Position numbers and translations under genes: made by a program. Below are positions 1-5,460 of a stretch of 5,460 bases of DNA, in pieces. This DNA comes from Flavobacteriaceae bacterium (GTDB lineage Bacteria > Bacteroidota > Bacteroidia > Flavobacteriales > Flavobacteriaceae), in contig JAESTG010000066.1 of the NCBI GenBank assembly GCA_016763715.1, positions 1-5,460 of the forward strand, read 5' to 3'. How positions within the stretch are numbered: the first letter of the stretch is position 1; the number at the start of each line of letters is the position of its first letter. The notes beneath the pieces are model-generated. The model was not told the DNA's origin and made no database searches. It worked only from the letters and a program-made list of their open reading frames with translations.

Positions 1-471
1 CATATCGGTCTTGGGGTTGGCGATGATGACTGCATCCAATCGGGCGGCATCCGCTGTACGCAACAGAGCACCTATATTTCCTGGTTTTTCGGGTGCTTCG
101 GCAACTAAGATAAGAGCGTTTTCTTTGGGTAAATCTAATTTTGAAAGCGCAAGTGTCTTCATCTTAGCGATTGCTAAAACTCCTTCCGTAGAGGATCGAT
201 ATGCTAGTTTTTGATATACTTCCGAAGAAATTTCAATAACCTCCGTAGAAGTAGAAATCGATTCTTTCATTGCTGAAAACAGGTTTTTATCTACAATTTC
301 TGGACAAAACAATAAAAATTCAAATTCGTAACTACCTTTTAAAGCCAACTGAACTTCACGAATACCTTCAATTACAAACAAGCCGGTCTTTTTTCGCTCT
401 CTAGATTTTTCCTGAAGCAAGAGAACTTGCTTTACTAATGGGTTTTGCAGACTTGAAATTTGTTTGTGCAT
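1..471 (-). CDS. TrmH/SpoU-family RNA 2'-O-methyltransferase, N-terminal part (runs off left edge)
   Basis: The ATG lies at 471-469 and 157 codons are visible; the family is usually about 250 residues, so the C-terminal part of the SPOUT domain with the SAM-binding knot is outside the window. The protein opens MHKQISSLQNPLVKQ, typical of bacterial TrmH-like enzymes. Residues about 20-100 match the substrate-binding domain in style (GLFVIEGIREV at 30-40, then YRSSTEGVLAIAK at 91-103). The catalytic domain starts near residue 118, and family motif 1 is clear: EAPEKPGNIGALLRTADAA at 125-143, with the conserved Asn132 and Arg138, followed by DAVIIANPKTD. Family knowledge says such enzymes transfer a methyl group from SAM to a ribose 2'-OH in tRNA or rRNA; the target RNA cannot be told from this fragment. 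The gene is divergent from the T9SS-secreted protein gene. Family assignment is secure; the substrate is unknown. Confidence 0.93.
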   Translation of the reverse strand, partial: MHKQISSLQNPLVKQVLLLQEKSRERKKTGLFVIEGIREVQLALKGSYEFEFLLFCPEIVDKNLFSAMKESISTSTEVIEISSEVYQKLAYRSSTEGVLAIAKMKTLALSKLDLPKENALILVAEAPEKPGNIGALLRTADAARLDAVIIANPKTDM

Positions 472-475
472 TGAG

Positions 476-483
476 CAAAGGTA
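476..483 (-). promoter_or_regulatory. Probable -7 promoter box of the RNA methyltransferase gene
   Basis: The minus strand reads TACCTTTG, a perfect match to the Bacteroidota -7 consensus TAnnTTTG. It ends four bases before the ATG at 471. Because this box is centred about 7 bases before the transcription start, the transcript would begin at or within a couple of bases of the start codon and be practically leaderless. No good TTG -33 element is present at the usual spacing: the nearest TTG on this strand (515-513) is 29 bases away, and a TTC at about 505-503 is a weak substitute. Confidence 0.5.
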
Positions 484-497
484 GTCATTATGTCTAT

Positions 498-531
498 TTG
501 AGAAGGGACACTCAATTTTTGGCTATCTTTG
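498..531 (+). promoter_or_regulatory. Bacteroidota-type promoter of the T9SS-secreted protein gene
   Basis: A -7 box TATCTTTG at 524-531 fully matches TAnnTTTG, and a TTG -33 element (498-500, within TTTG) lies 23 bases upstream, at the long end of the accepted spacing. The expected transcription start near 534-538 leaves only about 10-14 bases before the ATG at 548, and that short leader has no Shine-Dalgarno sequence. The promoter sits back to back with the one for the methyltransferase gene in a 76-bp gap. Confidence 0.6.
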
Positions 532-1657
532 ATGAAAAATTTGGGTGATGAAAAAATCACTACTTGCATTACTACTTACGGCCAGTGTTTTTAATGTAAA
601 CGCTCAAGTAGCGAACCAGGCAGACGACCTAGTTCTTTGTGATATTGATAATGATGGATTCGAAATTTTTGACCTTACCACCAATGATCCCGTAATAATT
701 GGAGGGCAAAATCCAGCTGAGCTGAGCTTAACTTATCATTTAACTCAGGCCGATGCCGATTTAGGTGTTAATGTAATATTGAGTCCGCAAAATTATGTCA
801 ATACGGCGAATCCAGAAGGCATTTTTGCTAGATTAGAGAGTGTCGCCAACGGAAATTTTGATACTACAAATTTTACTTTAATAGTAGAGCCAATTCCTTT
901 GGATTTTGGTCCTTTTGAGTTAGTCCTCTGCGATGATTATTTGCCGAATGATGGGGTAAGAAGCTTTGACCTGACCACATTGGAAAATCAGATTACTGAG
1001 GGAGACCAAAATATGATGGTTGCATATTATGCAACTTTAGATGATTTGCAAAATAATCTCCCCATTGCAGACCCTACCGACTATGTAAATGTTACGAATC
1101 CGCAAGTTGTACATGGACGAGTTACAAATAATGTTTCGGGATGTTTTAGCGATATAATAATTAATTTACGAGTCATTTTTAGACCAGAAGTGAACATGGT
1201 GCCTTCGACGCTTGAGGCCTGTGGTGAGGGCGGATTTGCTGTTTTTGACCTTACTCTAAAAGATGAGGAGATAGCTAATGGAATTCCCAATGTAAGGGTT
1301 AACTATTTTGGAACAATGATGGATGCTCAAAATGATATACTCCCAATAATTGGCTTATATACGAATGATGATATTTTTGTTGATAGTGTTTGGGTTCGAG
1401 TCACCTACGAAGTTCCTCCTTATGAATTGCCATGTTTTGGAGTAATAGAATTATACTTAATTGTACTTGATGGATGTCCCGATATTGATGCCCCTCCTTT
1501 AAACATTTTTATTGATGAAGGTGATGGTAATGGTGTAGCGCAGTTTGATTTTACAGTAAATGAATCCTTAATGTTGGGTTCTCAAGATCCCACAGTGTAT
1601 TTGTTTAGTTATCACACTTCTTTCGAAGATGCACAGCAGGACGAAAATCCTATTGCT

Positions 1658-1664
1658 AACCCCT
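1658..1664 (+). other. Frameshift site (AAC-CCC-T) in the T9SS protein gene
   Basis: In the upstream frame the codons are AAC CCC TCA ATC. Skipping one base gives AAC CCT CAA TCT TAC CAA, which restores NPQSYQNLENPQTIYVR, matching the equivalent part of repeat 2 (DYVNVTNPQVVHGR). A single extra C in the four-base C run explains everything. CCC-T is also a sequence on which a proline tRNA can slip +1 from CCC to CCT, so a biological frameshift cannot be excluded, but no stop or other stimulating element follows directly. Confidence 0.8.
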
Positions 1665-1799
1665 CAATCTTACCAAAATTTAGAAAACCCTCAAACAATC
1701 TATGTGAGGTTTTATAACAGTACTTCCAATGGTTATGTGGTGGCGAGTTTTCAAATTGAGACCGACGATGTATTAGGAACTGACTCTATTTTTGCCAAT

Positions 1800-2033
1800 A
1801 TGTTTAAGGTGTATCCAAATCCAGCCTCAGGGATCGTTGTGATTCAATCTAATGAAGTATTTCCTGATGTAGAGATTATCTTGTTCGATATGAATGGTCG
1901 TAGGTTAATTACTGCATCGAATGTTGCCAATTCCAATGCCTTACAATTGGATATTTCCAACTTGTCCAGCGGTATATATTTGCTCCAAATCAATTCCGAA
2001 GAAAAAACAACGGTAAAGCAGTTGGTGAAGCGG
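1800..2033 (+). other. T9SS C-terminal sorting domain (type A) coding segment
   Basis: This stretch encodes the last 78 residues of the secreted protein. It starts MFKVYPNPASG, passes through EIILFDMNGRRL and LDISNLSSGIYLLQI, and ends VKQLVKR. Those are the hallmarks of the Por_Secre_tail / TIGR04183 family, which directs proteins through the type IX secretion outer-membrane channel and is normally removed, with attachment to or release from the cell surface. It lies wholly downstream of the frameshift, so in the sequence as given it is in a different frame from the signal peptide. Confidence 0.92.
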
Positions 2034-2052
2034 TAAGTTTTTTTTATAGTTG
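2022..2052 (+). promoter_or_regulatory. Possible promoter of the lipoprotein gene
   Basis: A TTG at 2022-2024, inside the end of the upstream gene, is followed after 20 bases by TATAGTTG at 2045-2052, which has one mismatch to TAnnTTTG. The predicted start near 2056-2060 would fit use of the ATG at 2092. The lipoprotein gene follows the T9SS gene by only 55 bp on the same strand, so read-through transcription is equally possible; a run of eight Ts (2038-2045) lies between them without a convincing stem before it. Confidence 0.35.
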
Positions 2053-2091
2053 CGACCAATGGAAGTGTTTAATTTAAATCACTTATCAACT

Positions 2092-2898
2092 ATGAGAAAT
2101 ATAGGATTACTATTTACTGTGTTCTTGGGTCTGACGGCCTGCAAGAATGAAGTCAAAGAAATAACTGCAGAAACTGAGATAATTACAGAAAGCCCTCAAG
2201 AAAATAAGCTACTGACAACTTATCCAGCTAAAGTTCAAACCATTTTTGATGCACACGGAGGTGTCGAAACATGGCGCAAAATGAATACGTTGCATTTTGA
2301 AATTCCAAAAGAGAATGGGCCTGAAAAACATACCGTAGCACTAGGTGATAGACGTTCTTTAATTGAAACCAATCAATGGTCTATTGGATATGATGGAGCA
2401 GATGTGTGGTTGTCTCAGCAAGAGGAAGGAGCTTATAAAGGGAATGCTCACTTTTACCATAACGTGATGTTTTATTTCTACGCCATGCCTTTCGTTATAG
2501 CCGATGAAGGAATTAGCTATAGTCCAGTAGAAGCGACTATTTTGGATGGAAAATCATATGATGGTATTAAAATTTCCTACAATGATGGGGTTGGAGATAC
2601 TCCTAAGGATGAGTATATTGTTTATTTTGATTCGGATACTAATTTGATGACTTGGTTGGCATATACAGTAACTTATGGTTCTAACGAGAAAAGCAATAAC
2701 TGGTGGTACATTAATTATGCCGAATGGACTGAGATTAACGGGTTAACGTTGCCTAAGAAAATGATCTGGTTTGAAGTAAAGGATGGAAAGCCTACTGTGC
2801 CGAGAAATAGCATGGACTTTGAAAATATAAAGGTTTCCGAAAGTGTGCTAGATACAAGTCTGTTTGTAAAACCTGATGGAGCCACTATTTCTGAATAG
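2092..2898 (+). CDS. Lipoprotein resembling the DUF6503 family
   Basis: The ATG at 2092 gives 268 residues and a textbook lipoprotein signal, MRNIGLLFTVFLGLTAC, with lipobox LTAC and lipidated Cys17. Earlier in-frame starts (ATG 2059) would place a polar stretch before the signal and are unlikely. An acidic linker (about 18-45) leads to a globular domain of about 220 residues. Conserved-looking features are AHGG-x-x-x-W (54-61), a GDRRSLIE strand (85-92), IGYDGADVW (98-106), an aromatic-rich FYHNVMFYFYAMPF (121-134), ADEGISY, a GVGDTPKDEYIVYFD segment (166-180), and GLTLPKKMIWFE (217-228). This pattern is what I recall for DUF6503, a family of mostly Flavobacteriia lipoproteins, possibly with a LolA/LppX-like half-barrel; that fold suggestion is inference. 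No catalytic motif is evident. It probably sits in the outer membrane. It may share a transcript with the preceding secreted-protein gene and ends before a convergent terminator. Confidence 0.85.
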   Translation: MRNIGLLFTVFLGLTACKNEVKEITAETEIITESPQENKLLTTYPAKVQTIFDAHGGVETWRKMNTLHFEIPKENGPEKHTVALGDRRSLIETNQWSIGYDGADVWLSQQEEGAYKGNAHFYHNVMFYFYAMPFVIADEGISYSPVEATILDGKSYDGIKISYNDGVGDTPKDEYIVYFDSDTNLMTWLAYTVTYGSNEKSNNWWYINYAEWTEINGLTLPKKMIWFEVKDGKPTVPRNSMDFENIKVSESVLDTSLFVKPDGATISE

Positions 2899-2918
2899 TA
2901 GTTGTTTGTCTCTTCGAA

Positions 2919-2939
2919 AATAGATATTCTATTCTTTTT
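2919..2939 (+). terminator. Weak AT-rich hairpin with T tract after the lipoprotein gene
   Basis: AATAGA (2919-2924) and TCTATT (2928-2933) can pair around a three-base loop and are followed by a T-rich tract. The stem is short and has one G-C pair in six, so it may be chance; the stronger hairpin at 2999-3046 is the more credible terminator. Confidence 0.22.
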
Positions 2940-2998
2940 CTTCAAAAGCAATTAATAGTGCTTATTTCAGGAATACCTAGACATGTTAAGGATACAAA

Positions 2999-3046
2999 AA
3001 AAAAGAGGTGTTTGGGCAGGCTTATTGCGTCAAACACCTCTTTTTT
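2999..3046. terminator. Strong bidirectional Rho-independent terminator between convergent genes
   Basis: GAGGTGTTTG at 3005-3014 pairs perfectly with CAAACACCTC at 3031-3040, and flanking A6 (2999-3004) pairs with T6 (3041-3046), giving a 16-bp uninterrupted stem. The 16-base loop can form three further pairs (GCA 3016-3018 with TGC 3026-3028). The T tract on the plus strand and the nine-A run (2996-3004, T tract on the minus strand) allow termination in both directions. It lies about 100 bp past the lipoprotein stop and 66 bp past the stop of the minus-strand amidohydrolase operon, so it suits both. Confidence 0.9.
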
Positions 3047-3111
3047 GTGGCCTTGATAAAAAGGACATAAAATATATCACTGCTGGTTTTCTTGAAGTAA
3101 TAGTTTATAAC

Positions 3112-4404
3112 TTATTTATCAGAATACTTCTCCATATATCGTTTCCAAAGTTTGGTTTGATGCGTTTCCAAGGAAATGGATCTACCATCAATAAACGCAT
3201 GTGTGAGTTGGTTGGTACGCATATCCAATGCATCGCCTTCACTTATAAAAAATGTGGCACTTTTCCCAGTTTCAAGAGTCCCGTAGCTATCTCCTATTCC
3301 TAAAATAGTTGCGGTATTAGATGTAATTAGCTTTAGAGCTTCTTCTTTATCCATTCCTTGTCCCACGACTTGTCCAGCATAAAATGGAAGATTTCGTGTT
3401 TGGAAATTGGAAGCCCCTGAGTTTTGTATCCCTACAAGTAAACCACCATCTACTAATAATTTTGGTAATTTATAAGGTAAGTCATAGTCATCGTCATCAC
3501 GATTGGGTTGCAAATGTGTTTGCTGCACCAATACTGGAATATTGTATTGTTTTAGAAAAGGGATAATTTTATAAGCCTCATAACCTCCCATAAGTACAAT
3601 GCTTTTTACTCCAAGGTCTTTAGCAGTTATTACAGCATCAATAATCTCTTTTTCGCCTTGCGCATAGATGTATAATTTCTTAGAACCATTAAATAATCCT
3701 TGCATGGCAATAAAACTCTCATTTTTACTTGTGCTAGTTTTCTTACCATAAGCAGTCGCATTTGAAAAATAATTACGGATTTCATTCAATTGTTTTTTAT
3801 AGTTCTTGTTAGGTTTCCAACCACGTTCTTCTCCTAGCCACCAACGACCACGACTAAAACTGTTGGGCCAGTTTAAATGAACTCCATCATCTTCTTTGAC
3901 AATAGCATCTTCCCAATTCCAAGCGTCCAATTGCATAATGGAGGAAGTACCAGAAATACGTCCGCCTTTTGGAGTGGCTTGCGTTAGTAAAACACCATTT
4001 GGTCTCATGCTTTCAATCACTTTACTTTCTGCATTGTAGGCAATAGCACTTCTAATATTTGGAATAAAATCTCCCAATTCGTCTTGGTCATTACTGGCTC
4101 GTACTGCATTCACTTCAATTAATCCGAGTGATTTACCCGGTGCAATAAAACCTGGATAAATATGCTTGCCAGTGGCATCAATCACTGTCCCTTGTGAAGG
4201 AGCGCTCGCATTTCCAATGGCTGTTATTTTCCCATTATTGAATACCAGAACACTGTTTTCTATAACAGTGCCGTTTCCAACGTGAGTAGTTGCTCCTCTT
4301 ATGGTAATAATTTCTGACTGAGCGGGAGCAGGAGTTTGTTGTGCCCAAGCATGTAGTCCAACACTTATGGTTGCCGCTAATAGTATGTTTTTTATGATTT
4401 TCAT
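3112..4404 (-). CDS. Exported amidohydrolase-family protein lacking the HxH metal site
   Basis: The 430-residue protein starts with a Sec signal peptide, MKIIKNILLAATISVGLHAW, likely cut after AWA (Ala21). Residues about 31-80 are the amidohydrolase beta-sandwich (ITIRGATTHVGNGTVIENS, then NGKITAIG and VIDATGKHIYPGFI). Where active family members read PGFIDxHxH, this one reads PGFIAPGKSLGL (84-95), so both first histidine ligands are missing. Later segments are retained: QATPKGGRISGTSS (142-155), LDAWNWEDA, VLVQQTHLQP with His297, an acidic RDDDDYD stretch, NLPFYAGQVVGQGM (338-351), ITSNTATILGI, and the C-terminal TLETGKSATFFI sandwich strand. The closing metal-ligand Asp of the family appears replaced around IQNSGASN (326-333). 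This resembles the second member of paired amidohydrolase genes common in Bacteroidota, in the COG1228 imidazolonepropionase-like group. It starts seven bases after the upstream amidohydrolase stop, with no Shine-Dalgarno. It may be a non-catalytic partner, or may bind metal differently; substrate unknown. Confidence 0.87.
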   Translation of the reverse strand: MKIIKNILLAATISVGLHAWAQQTPAPAQSEIITIRGATTHVGNGTVIENSVLVFNNGKITAIGNASAPSQGTVIDATGKHIYPGFIAPGKSLGLIEVNAVRASNDQDELGDFIPNIRSAIAYNAESKVIESMRPNGVLLTQATPKGGRISGTSSIMQLDAWNWEDAIVKEDDGVHLNWPNSFSRGRWWLGEERGWKPNKNYKKQLNEIRNYFSNATAYGKKTSTSKNESFIAMQGLFNGSKKLYIYAQGEKEIIDAVITAKDLGVKSIVLMGGYEAYKIIPFLKQYNIPVLVQQTHLQPNRDDDDYDLPYKLPKLLVDGGLLVGIQNSGASNFQTRNLPFYAGQVVGQGMDKEEALKLITSNTATILGIGDSYGTLETGKSATFFISEGDALDMRTNQLTHAFIDGRSISLETHQTKLWKRYMEKYSDK

Positions 4405-4411
4405 AGTTAGG

Positions 4412-5460
4412 CTAGTTTATAGTTTCACAATCAAAATGAATCTTATCTTTTTTTCTTGGAGGCTGAGTTTTTCCACCTCCGTCTTTTTCAGCAAGCATTA
4501 GTTTCATCAACTTAGTTCGTTCGTTTTGAATGGCTTTGCGCTTTGCTTTATCTGCTTCTAAATCGAAATAAACCGTTCCGTCTATCATGGTCTTCTCGGC
4601 TTTTGCATACACAGACAGAGGATTGTCATTCCACAAAACCAGATCGGCATCTTTACCTTCTTTAATACTCCCTGTTCGGTTGTCAAGATGTAAAAGTTTT
4701 GCGGGATTGATAGTTACCATTTTCCAAGCCTCTTCTTCCGTCATACCACCGTACTTTACACTCTTGGCAGCTTCTTGGTTGAGTCTTCGAGACATTTCTC
4801 CGTCATCACTATTAATTGCTACCGTAACTCCCACGCTACTCATAATAGCAGCATTATAGGGAATAGCATCGTTTACTCCGTATTTATAAGCCCACCAATC
4901 GCTAAAAGTAGAACCGCCAACTCCGTGTGCTTTCATCTTATCTGCGACCTTATATCCTTCAAGTATGTGTGTGAATGTATTTATTCTAAAGTTGAATTTT
5001 TCAGCCACTTTCATAAGCATGTTGATTTCACTTTGTACATAACTGTGACAGCTTATATATCGTTCTCCGTTTAAAATTTCCACAAGTACTTCCATTTCTT
5101 CGTCGTAGCGGAAAGGGGATCCACTGTTCTTTTTAACTTCATATTCCTTGGCTCTATTGAAGTAATTTACATAAAGTTGTTCAACACCCATTCCTGTTTG
5201 TGGGAATCGGCCAAAGCTTTGCCAATTGGATTGTTTTACATTTTCACCTAAGGCAAATTTTATGAATTTCGGACTGTTGTCGTAAATGAGACCGTCAACA
5301 TCTTCTCCCCATTTCAGTTTCAATAGGGCAGATCTTCCTCCAATAGGATTTGCTGAACCATGTAAAATTTGAATACTAGTGCGGAAGTCCGCGATGTCGA
5401 GGCGGATGCCCTTCATCTTGGTCGCCGGGTCAAAATAGCTCGGCCATTCCCAGGTGGCGA
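4412..5460 (-). CDS. Amidohydrolase-family enzyme, C-terminal part (runs off right edge; last 80 bases suspect)
   Basis: The frame is open from the right edge (first full codon at 5458) to a TAG at 4414-4412, 348 visible residues. The ATG at 5416 is not taken as the start: it is internal, has no signal peptide and the frame stays open above it. Family-typical segments are ILHGSANPIGGRSALLKLKW (31-50 of the visible part), IKFALGENVK (66-75), CHSYVQSEI with His138, FTHILEGYKVADKM with His164, GGSTFSDWWAYKYGVNDAIPY (181-201), AINSDDGEM with the likely catalytic metal-ligand Asp218, AAKSVKYGGMTEEEA, and GSIKEGKDADLVLWNDNPLS. The tail (about 300-348) is charged and lysine-rich. The N-terminal half with the expected HxH site and signal peptide lies outside. 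These look like metal-dependent hydrolases of the COG1228 type, acting perhaps on peptides or N-acyl amino acids; this is inference. It heads a two-gene operon with the degenerate paralogue. Residues before Thr27 do not fit the family (see the feature at 5381). Confidence 0.88.
   Translation of the reverse strand, partial: ATWEWPSYFDPATKMKGIRLDIADFRTSIQILHGSANPIGGRSALLKLKWGEDVDGLIYDNSPKFIKFALGENVKQSNWQSFGRFPQTGMGVEQLYVNYFNRAKEYEVKKNSGSPFRYDEEMEVLVEILNGERYISCHSYVQSEINMLMKVAEKFNFRINTFTHILEGYKVADKMKAHGVGGSTFSDWWAYKYGVNDAIPYNAAIMSSVGVTVAINSDDGEMSRRLNQEAAKSVKYGGMTEEEAWKMVTINPAKLLHLDNRTGSIKEGKDADLVLWNDNPLSVYAKAEKTMIDGTVYFDLEADKAKRKAIQNERTKLMKLMLAEKDGGGKTQPPRKKDKIHFDCETIN
5381..5392. repeat. Short inverted repeat at the composition break
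   Basis: GCGGA-AG-TCCGC forms a five-pair stem with a two-base spacer, starting exactly where the GC-rich segment begins. It is short enough to be chance in GC-rich sequence, and no T tract follows. It is listed only because of its location at the junction. Confidence 0.3.
5381..5460. other. GC-rich segment of different origin at the right edge
   Basis: These 80 bases contain 50 G or C (62.5%), against 30 of 80 (37.5%) in the preceding 80 bases. In the amidohydrolase frame they stay open and use almost only G- or C-ending codons (23 of 26), unlike the AT-ending codons of the rest of the gene. The encoded ATWEWPSYFDPATK...DIADFR does not resemble the NIYRQLAGGVT-type sequence that family members carry just before the HGSANPIGG motif. 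The break falls directly beside an ACTAGT hexamer (5375-5380), a SpeI recognition sequence. A chimeric read, clone or assembly join is the simplest explanation. I do not recognise the source protein. Confidence 0.6.

Larger units (their letters stand above)
548..2036 (+). pseudogene. Secreted repeat protein with T9SS type A C-terminal sorting domain, split by a one-base frameshift
   Basis: Read through one frameshift, this encodes 495 residues. The ATG at 548 is preferred over the GTG at 545 because it gives a clean Sec signal peptide, MKKSLLALLLTASVFNVNAQ, with likely cleavage after Ala19 or Gln20. Four diverged repeats of about 90 residues follow (roughly 26-117, 122-213, 217-310, 316-405 of the joined protein). 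Each has an LCDxxxDG-like opening, FDLT or FDFT, a G-x-Q/P-x turn, a Y...DA/DL segment, then a Y-x-N...P-Q...V/R strand and a C-terminal beta strand. Such repeats are familiar in flavobacterial surface proteins. Residues about 418-495 are a T9SS sorting domain: KVYPNP near the start, LFDMNGR, LSSGIYLLQI and a basic KQLVKR end. The reading frame breaks at the C tract 1660-1663: the upstream frame stops at 1717 after a 17-residue nonsense tail, while the downstream frame continues the fourth repeat perfectly. As sequenced, the product would lack its sorting signal. A sequencing error, a real mutation or a +1 shift are all possible. Export class is well supported; ligand or function is unknown. 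Confidence 0.85.

Noticed and set aside
1..70. GC-rich left edge (about 57%), which could have been a second chimeric end
   Set aside because: The encoded residues (GALLRTADAA, DAVIIANPKTD) continue the methyltransferase family motif without a break, so the composition reflects conserved glycine, alanine and arginine codons.
1629..2036. A separate 135-residue gene starting at the internal ATG 1629
   Set aside because: Its first dozen codons overlap the upstream frame as nonsense; from about 1665 it is plainly the continuation of the repeat protein, so it is one broken gene and not two.
2050..2091. Upstream starts for the lipoprotein gene, including ATG 2059
   Set aside because: They would put a polar N-terminal extension ahead of an excellent lipoprotein signal, and ATG 2059 lies at the predicted transcription start.
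2983..3303. A plus-strand open frame of 106 codons over the terminator and the end of the amidohydrolase gene
   Set aside because: It begins inside the terminator stem and runs antisense to a well-supported gene; its translation shows no domain, signal or family pattern.
4587..5074. Two overlapping plus-strand open frames opposite the upstream amidohydrolase
   Set aside because: They are antisense shadows of a strongly conserved coding region and have no promoter or recognisable protein features.
5414..5416. ATG at 5416 as the true start of the upstream amidohydrolase
   Set aside because: It would leave an enzyme without its N-terminal half and signal peptide, and it lies in the suspect GC-rich segment; the open frame continues to the window edge.
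1..5460. CRISPR array, insertion sequence, toxin-antitoxin or defence genes, riboswitch, tRNA
   Set aside because: I looked on both strands and in the intergenic gaps (472-547, 2037-2091, 2899-3111, 4405-4411) and found no direct repeat series, terminal inverted repeats, transposase or cloverleaf-like structure.

Overview
The window looks like chromosomal DNA from a member of the Bacteroidota, most likely a marine-type Flavobacteriia. Base composition is AT-rich. Start codons lack Shine-Dalgarno sequences. The promoters that can be seen match the Bacteroidota TTG / TAnnTTTG pattern. One gene ends in a type IX secretion (T9SS) C-terminal sorting domain, a system confined to this phylum. No rRNA, tRNA, CRISPR array, insertion sequence or phage gene is visible.

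Layout from left to right. (1) 1-471, minus strand: the N-terminal 157 residues of a TrmH/SpoU-family RNA methyltransferase that runs off the left edge. (2) 472-547: a 76-bp divergent promoter region. (3) 548-2036, plus strand: a secreted protein made of four diverged ~90-residue repeats plus a T9SS sorting domain, split by a one-base frameshift in a C tract at 1660-1663. (4) 2092-2898, plus strand: a lipoprotein resembling the DUF6503 family. (5) 2899-3111: a convergent intergenic region with a strong bidirectional terminator. (6) 4404-3112 and (7) 5460-4412, minus strand: two amidohydrolase-family proteins, seven bases apart and co-transcribed. The downstream member has a signal peptide but lacks the usual HxH metal site. 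The upstream member keeps its visible ligands and runs off the right edge.

The genes do not form one obvious pathway. The T9SS protein and the lipoprotein are cell-envelope or surface proteins of unknown role. The amidohydrolase pair is probably an exported hydrolase unit, perhaps acting on peptides or N-acyl compounds. The methyltransferase is housekeeping RNA modification.

I see no convincing new biological system. The two most notable signals are the frameshift that detaches the T9SS sorting signal from its protein, and a sharp change in composition and homology at about 5380/5381. There the last 80 bases turn GC-rich and no longer look like the amidohydrolase. The second signal suggests a chimeric or misassembled edge more than biology.
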